From the NCBI RefSeq assembly GCF_000215935.2, contig NZ_AFNU02000005.1, positions 1 through 64,000 of the forward strand: a stretch of 64,000 bases of DNA, given 5' to 3'. This DNA is from Haloplasma contractile SSD-17B. Its GTDB lineage: Bacteria; Bacillota_I; Bacilli_A; Haloplasmatales; Haloplasmataceae. Position 1 is the first letter of the stretch. Each line of letters starts with the position of its first letter. This document shows, in pieces, positions 61,578 to 64,000 of this stretch. The translations under genes and the position numbers were made by a program. Under the pieces are notes generated by a model that made no database searches, was not told the DNA's origin, and was given only the letters and a program-made list of their open reading frames with translations.

Positions 61578-62321
61578 TTACAGATCTTCTTCTATAAATA
61601 ATTTAGCTTTCTTCGCCACCCACAATAAATTTCCTTCATCCGCTACATATTTAAATCGATTTAAAGCTGCTGTACTATCCCCATTTATTTGATCAATCAT
61701 ACCCAGTTTATATTCAATCATCACTGTATCGATTTTGTTTAACATTATTCCTTCTCGTTTAATCGCATTAAATAGTTCTTTACTCTCAGCATAACGTTTA
61801 AGATGAAAAAAACGTACAGCTTTTAAAATAGTAATCGATTGCAAAAGACTTTCATTCCCTTGAGGATCAACCGGTATTTCAGCAGTAAATAACTGTTCAG
61901 CTTCGCGAATTTTCCCAAGTTCATATAAACAAGTGGTTAAGTTGATAGTATGTATTGGTTTTACTCCACTTATAGCTAAATCCTCTTCATCCATAGATGA
62001 TAATAGTGTTTCAGCTTCCTCAAATTGACCATTCGCTATTAATCCACCAGCCTTTGTAACTTCTATAAACAGTTTATAGCGCATATTTTTGCCTGTATGC
62101 GTACGTTCAATATAGTCTAAAAACGCAGGTGGATCACATTTCTTATTCAACAAATTGATTAATTTTAAATTTCGTCTTATATTGATTCCAAAGAACAAAA
62201 ATAGGATGATTATAAAGGTTAGGATCCCACTTAAATACACATTCACCTCAAGTGTTCTTAGTACTGCCATGATTACAAGCCCAATTAATATTACAACTAG
62301 TTTAGTACTAGTATTTCTCAT
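61578..62321 (-). CDS. Membrane protein with TPR-like repeats
   Basis: Two adjacent membrane segments (residues 7-25 and 30-47) are followed by a cytosolic helical-repeat domain of about 200 residues. Repeat-like stretches include GGLIANGQFEEAETLLSSMD, TCLYELGKIREAEQLF, RFFHLKRYAESKELFNAI and IDQINGDSTAALNRF, which match tetratricopeptide (TPR) spacing. It may serve as a scaffold at the membrane. It is the first gene of the apparent operon TPR-GNAT-cupin-luxE-luxC. A GAGG site precedes the ATG. Confidence 0.75.
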   Translation of the reverse strand: MRNTSTKLVVILIGLVIMAVLRTLEVNVYLSGILTFIIILFLFFGINIRRNLKLINLLNKKCDPPAFLDYIERTHTGKNMRYKLFIEVTKAGGLIANGQFEEAETLLSSMDEEDLAISGVKPIHTINLTTCLYELGKIREAEQLFTAEIPVDPQGNESLLQSITILKAVRFFHLKRYAESKELFNAIKREGIMLNKIDTVMIEYKLGMIDQINGDSTAALNRFKYVADEGNLLWVAKKAKLFIEEDL

Positions 62322-62389
62322 CTATAAAGCCTCATTTCTCTTCTAATCTTTTATTTTTACTACAACTTATTTCTAGATCTCTTGTTCAG

Positions 62390-63298
62390 TTAATCAAATT
62401 TAAAATAGTGTTTCAGCTTTAAAACTTTCTGTTCAAATACCCCGTTATCAAGCTGCTCTACAGGTATTTTTGCCCATGAAGGAAATTGATCACGCTTATA
62501 GGCCTCCTTTAATACAAATAAATCCGCCAATACATCATCAAGAATAACTTCACCTTCATTACACTGTGGATAACATGCTAGAAAGAGAGATTTAGCGTTC
62601 CCTTTTAAAGATGATACAATGTTCCTTACATCACTATATCTATATCCCACTCCCAGAAAGTTATAGTCAAACATGATGACCTCCGATTCATCTTTTGACA
62701 CAATAAAATTCGTATAGTAAAAGTCATTATAGGTTAAAGTTGACGTATAGGATTTAGATTGCGCTATTAGATCATCGAAATGATTAATCAGTATGTGCCA
62801 GTATTTATAATGATTGGTTCCAGTTTTTGTCATAATGTCTGTAATTACATTCTTAGTCAATTCATTGTATTCATTATATAGTGACGCTTTCTGCTCCGGA
62901 TTTTGTTTTAAATAGATTCTACCTTTCTTATGAAACTGTGTATACCATGCGACTAAACCCCTTGCTACATTTTCATTTTCTAAATCGGATTCAAATCCGA
63001 GTCGATAGGTTTCACTTTGTTCAATGTCCTCTAAAATAATAGACTGATCAGTCATACTGATTACCGGTATAGTAGGAATCTCAAGTTCAATTAAAAGGTT
63101 ATAATAATCGAGTTCCCTTCTAAACTCATTCTTTTCAAAATACTTAATTACATAACTAGTACTCGTCGTTATAATTCTATATACATATACTCCATTTTTA
63201 CTTCTGATTTCATTTAGTTCACACTGAACATCTTTAAATTTTAAGTGCTTCTTAATTTCAGTTCTAAGTATTGCCCTAATATCTTGTTCTAAATTCAT
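62390..63298 (-). CDS. APH-fold kinase-like protein with an altered catalytic loop
   Basis: The 302-residue protein has the N-lobe VYRIITTSTSYVIKYFEKNE and a C-lobe with LTYNDFYYTNFIVSKDESEV and VIMFDYNFLGVGYRYSDVRN. The Brenner loop of APH kinases, H-x-D-x-x-x-x-N, reads Y-N-D-x-x-x-x-N here: Asp and Asn are kept but His is not. The metal-binding Asp is in MFDYN. It could still be a kinase for a small molecule, or a binding protein. A GGAGTG site precedes the ATG. Confidence 0.75.
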   Translation of the reverse strand: MNLEQDIRAILRTEIKKHLKFKDVQCELNEIRSKNGVYVYRIITTSTSYVIKYFEKNEFRRELDYYNLLIELEIPTIPVISMTDQSIILEDIEQSETYRLGFESDLENENVARGLVAWYTQFHKKGRIYLKQNPEQKASLYNEYNELTKNVITDIMTKTGTNHYKYWHILINHFDDLIAQSKSYTSTLTYNDFYYTNFIVSKDESEVIMFDYNFLGVGYRYSDVRNIVSSLKGNAKSLFLACYPQCNEGEVILDDVLADLFVLKEAYKRDQFPSWAKIPVEQLDNGVFEQKVLKLKHYFKFD

Positions 63299-63498
63299 AG
63301 CACACTCCTAAACATCAACATATAGTGCTGATAATATTAAACGATCAGGTTCCCCCAAAAATATATTCTGTTGTTATAAAAAACATCTAATCTCCTTTTT
63401 AGTTTAAAAATAGAGTTTTTTTAGCATATTTTTTTATAAAATTGAATTTTCACCATCTATTTTACAATAGTGAATATCCCATCATTTAAACTTCAAGG

Positions 63499-64000
63499 TT
63501 ATACTAGAATGAACTGTATCAGTTCTTTCAATTCATATAAGGAATCTAGTTCTTTTAACGACTTATTCTTATATTTCTTCAATAATAGTTTAGCAAAATC
63601 CCCACCAAAATCATGAATTAGTAGTCCTTTATAGACGAGGTCTACAACTTTTTCTTTATTTTTAAAAAATGCTTTTATCATCACTTTGTCACAATCAAAC
63701 AAATCAAATAGAATTGGAGGGTATTCATAGTAGCTAGGCGCAATTGTACTATCCGCAAAGTCGATTATATACACGTCACCGCTTTGGTTCATCATAACAT
63801 TTTCAGCAGTTAGGTCTCCGTGAACATAGACACTTTCTGATAAATCTATGTTTTCTAGTTCTCGTTTTAATTCCTTCTGCACGCGCATATTTGCTTGTTC
63901 CCATCTTCCTCCGTTTATGACTCGTTCCTTTATAGACTGATTGCAATACATATAATTAGGTGTTTTATTCAACCGATTAACTATATTACTGAAATCGTTA
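63499..64000 (-). CDS. C-terminal part of an APH-fold kinase, cut by the window edge
   Basis: The frame is open through the right edge of the window; the internal TTG at 63970-63972 need not be the start. It contains the Brenner motif YVHGDLTAENVMMNQSGDVY and IIDFADSTIAPSYYEYPP with the metal-binding Asp, so the C-lobe is intact. The tail is Leu/Lys-rich (LLLKKYKNKSLKELDSLYEL). The N-lobe lies outside the window. It is the third APH-fold gene within the last 12 kb. Confidence 0.85.
   Translation of the reverse strand, partial: NDFSNIVNRLNKTPNYMYCNQSIKERVINGGRWEQANMRVQKELKRELENIDLSESVYVHGDLTAENVMMNQSGDVYIIDFADSTIAPSYYEYPPILFDLFDCDKVMIKAFFKNKEKVVDLVYKGLLIHDFGGDFAKLLLKKYKNKSLKELDSLYELKELIQFILV

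Overview
This is a 64 kb stretch of an AT-rich chromosome that looks like a low-GC Bacillota (Firmicutes). Evidence: strong AGGAGG-type ribosome binding sites, frequent TTG/GTG starts, rho-independent terminators after most genes, and many families typical of Bacilli and Clostridia (ScdA/Ric, two M3B oligoendopeptidases, DUF421, GrpB, MarR/ABC pairs). TGA is used as a stop (for example mnmH and the REP-type transposase gene), so this is the standard bacterial code. Two tandem SspH-type small acid-soluble spore protein genes point to an endospore-forming lineage or one descended from it. A Haloplasma/Turicibacter-like bacterium would fit, but that is a guess from composition and gene content. 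I saw no rRNA, tRNA or CRISPR array.

Layout. 0-9 kb: edge of a TnpB-like gene, a peptidase S51 fragment, two zinc-dependent phospholipase C-like proteins, an SRAP protein, a WG-repeat protein with a frameshift, two paralogous small proteins and an aldo/keto reductase. 7.6-11.4 kb: a gene with two in-frame stops, ric (Fe-S repair), an FNR-like regulator, tag and a NUDIX hydrolase. 11.9-21 kb: DUF421, GrpB with a nucleotidyltransferase, pepF, RDD, a patatin, a group IIC-type intron inserted behind a terminator, and an azoreductase. 21-28 kb: a LolD/FtsX-like ABC system, mnmH and two adjacent LysM L,D-transpeptidase-like genes. 28-36.6 kb: a lipoprotein, a decaying OpuB-type compatible-solute transporter, a second pepF and a MarR plus multidrug ABC pair. 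36.7-41.3 kb: GNATs, SspH genes and a cluster of broken genes. 41.5-50.7 kb: a MarR/DUF6544 operon, a carbamoyltransferase relative, a PF09818 ATPase, DUF2089, an NhaC-type antiporter, a CPBP protease and an acetyltransferase. 51-64 kb: arylamine NAT, three APH-fold kinases, a REP-associated transposase with its repeats, a TrxR/PDO pair, signal peptidase, an SDR and a TPR-GNAT-cupin-LuxE-LuxC operon.

How it works together. The window is mostly housekeeping and stress or detoxification genes in short operons. Likely functional modules are NO/O2 stress (FNR-like + Ric), a split AhpF-type thiol system (TrxR + PDO), fatty acyl reduction (LuxE + LuxC) and cell-wall cross-linking (LysM-YkuD). Much of the accessory interest is decay: a transporter that has lost its substrate-binding domain, a GNAT with an internal deletion, truncated HIT and kinase genes, and several frameshifts at short homopolymers, some of which could be sequencing errors. 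The most system-like element is at 53.4-54.8 kb, where a degenerate-HUH transposase is flanked by one inverted and five direct copies of a short repeat.
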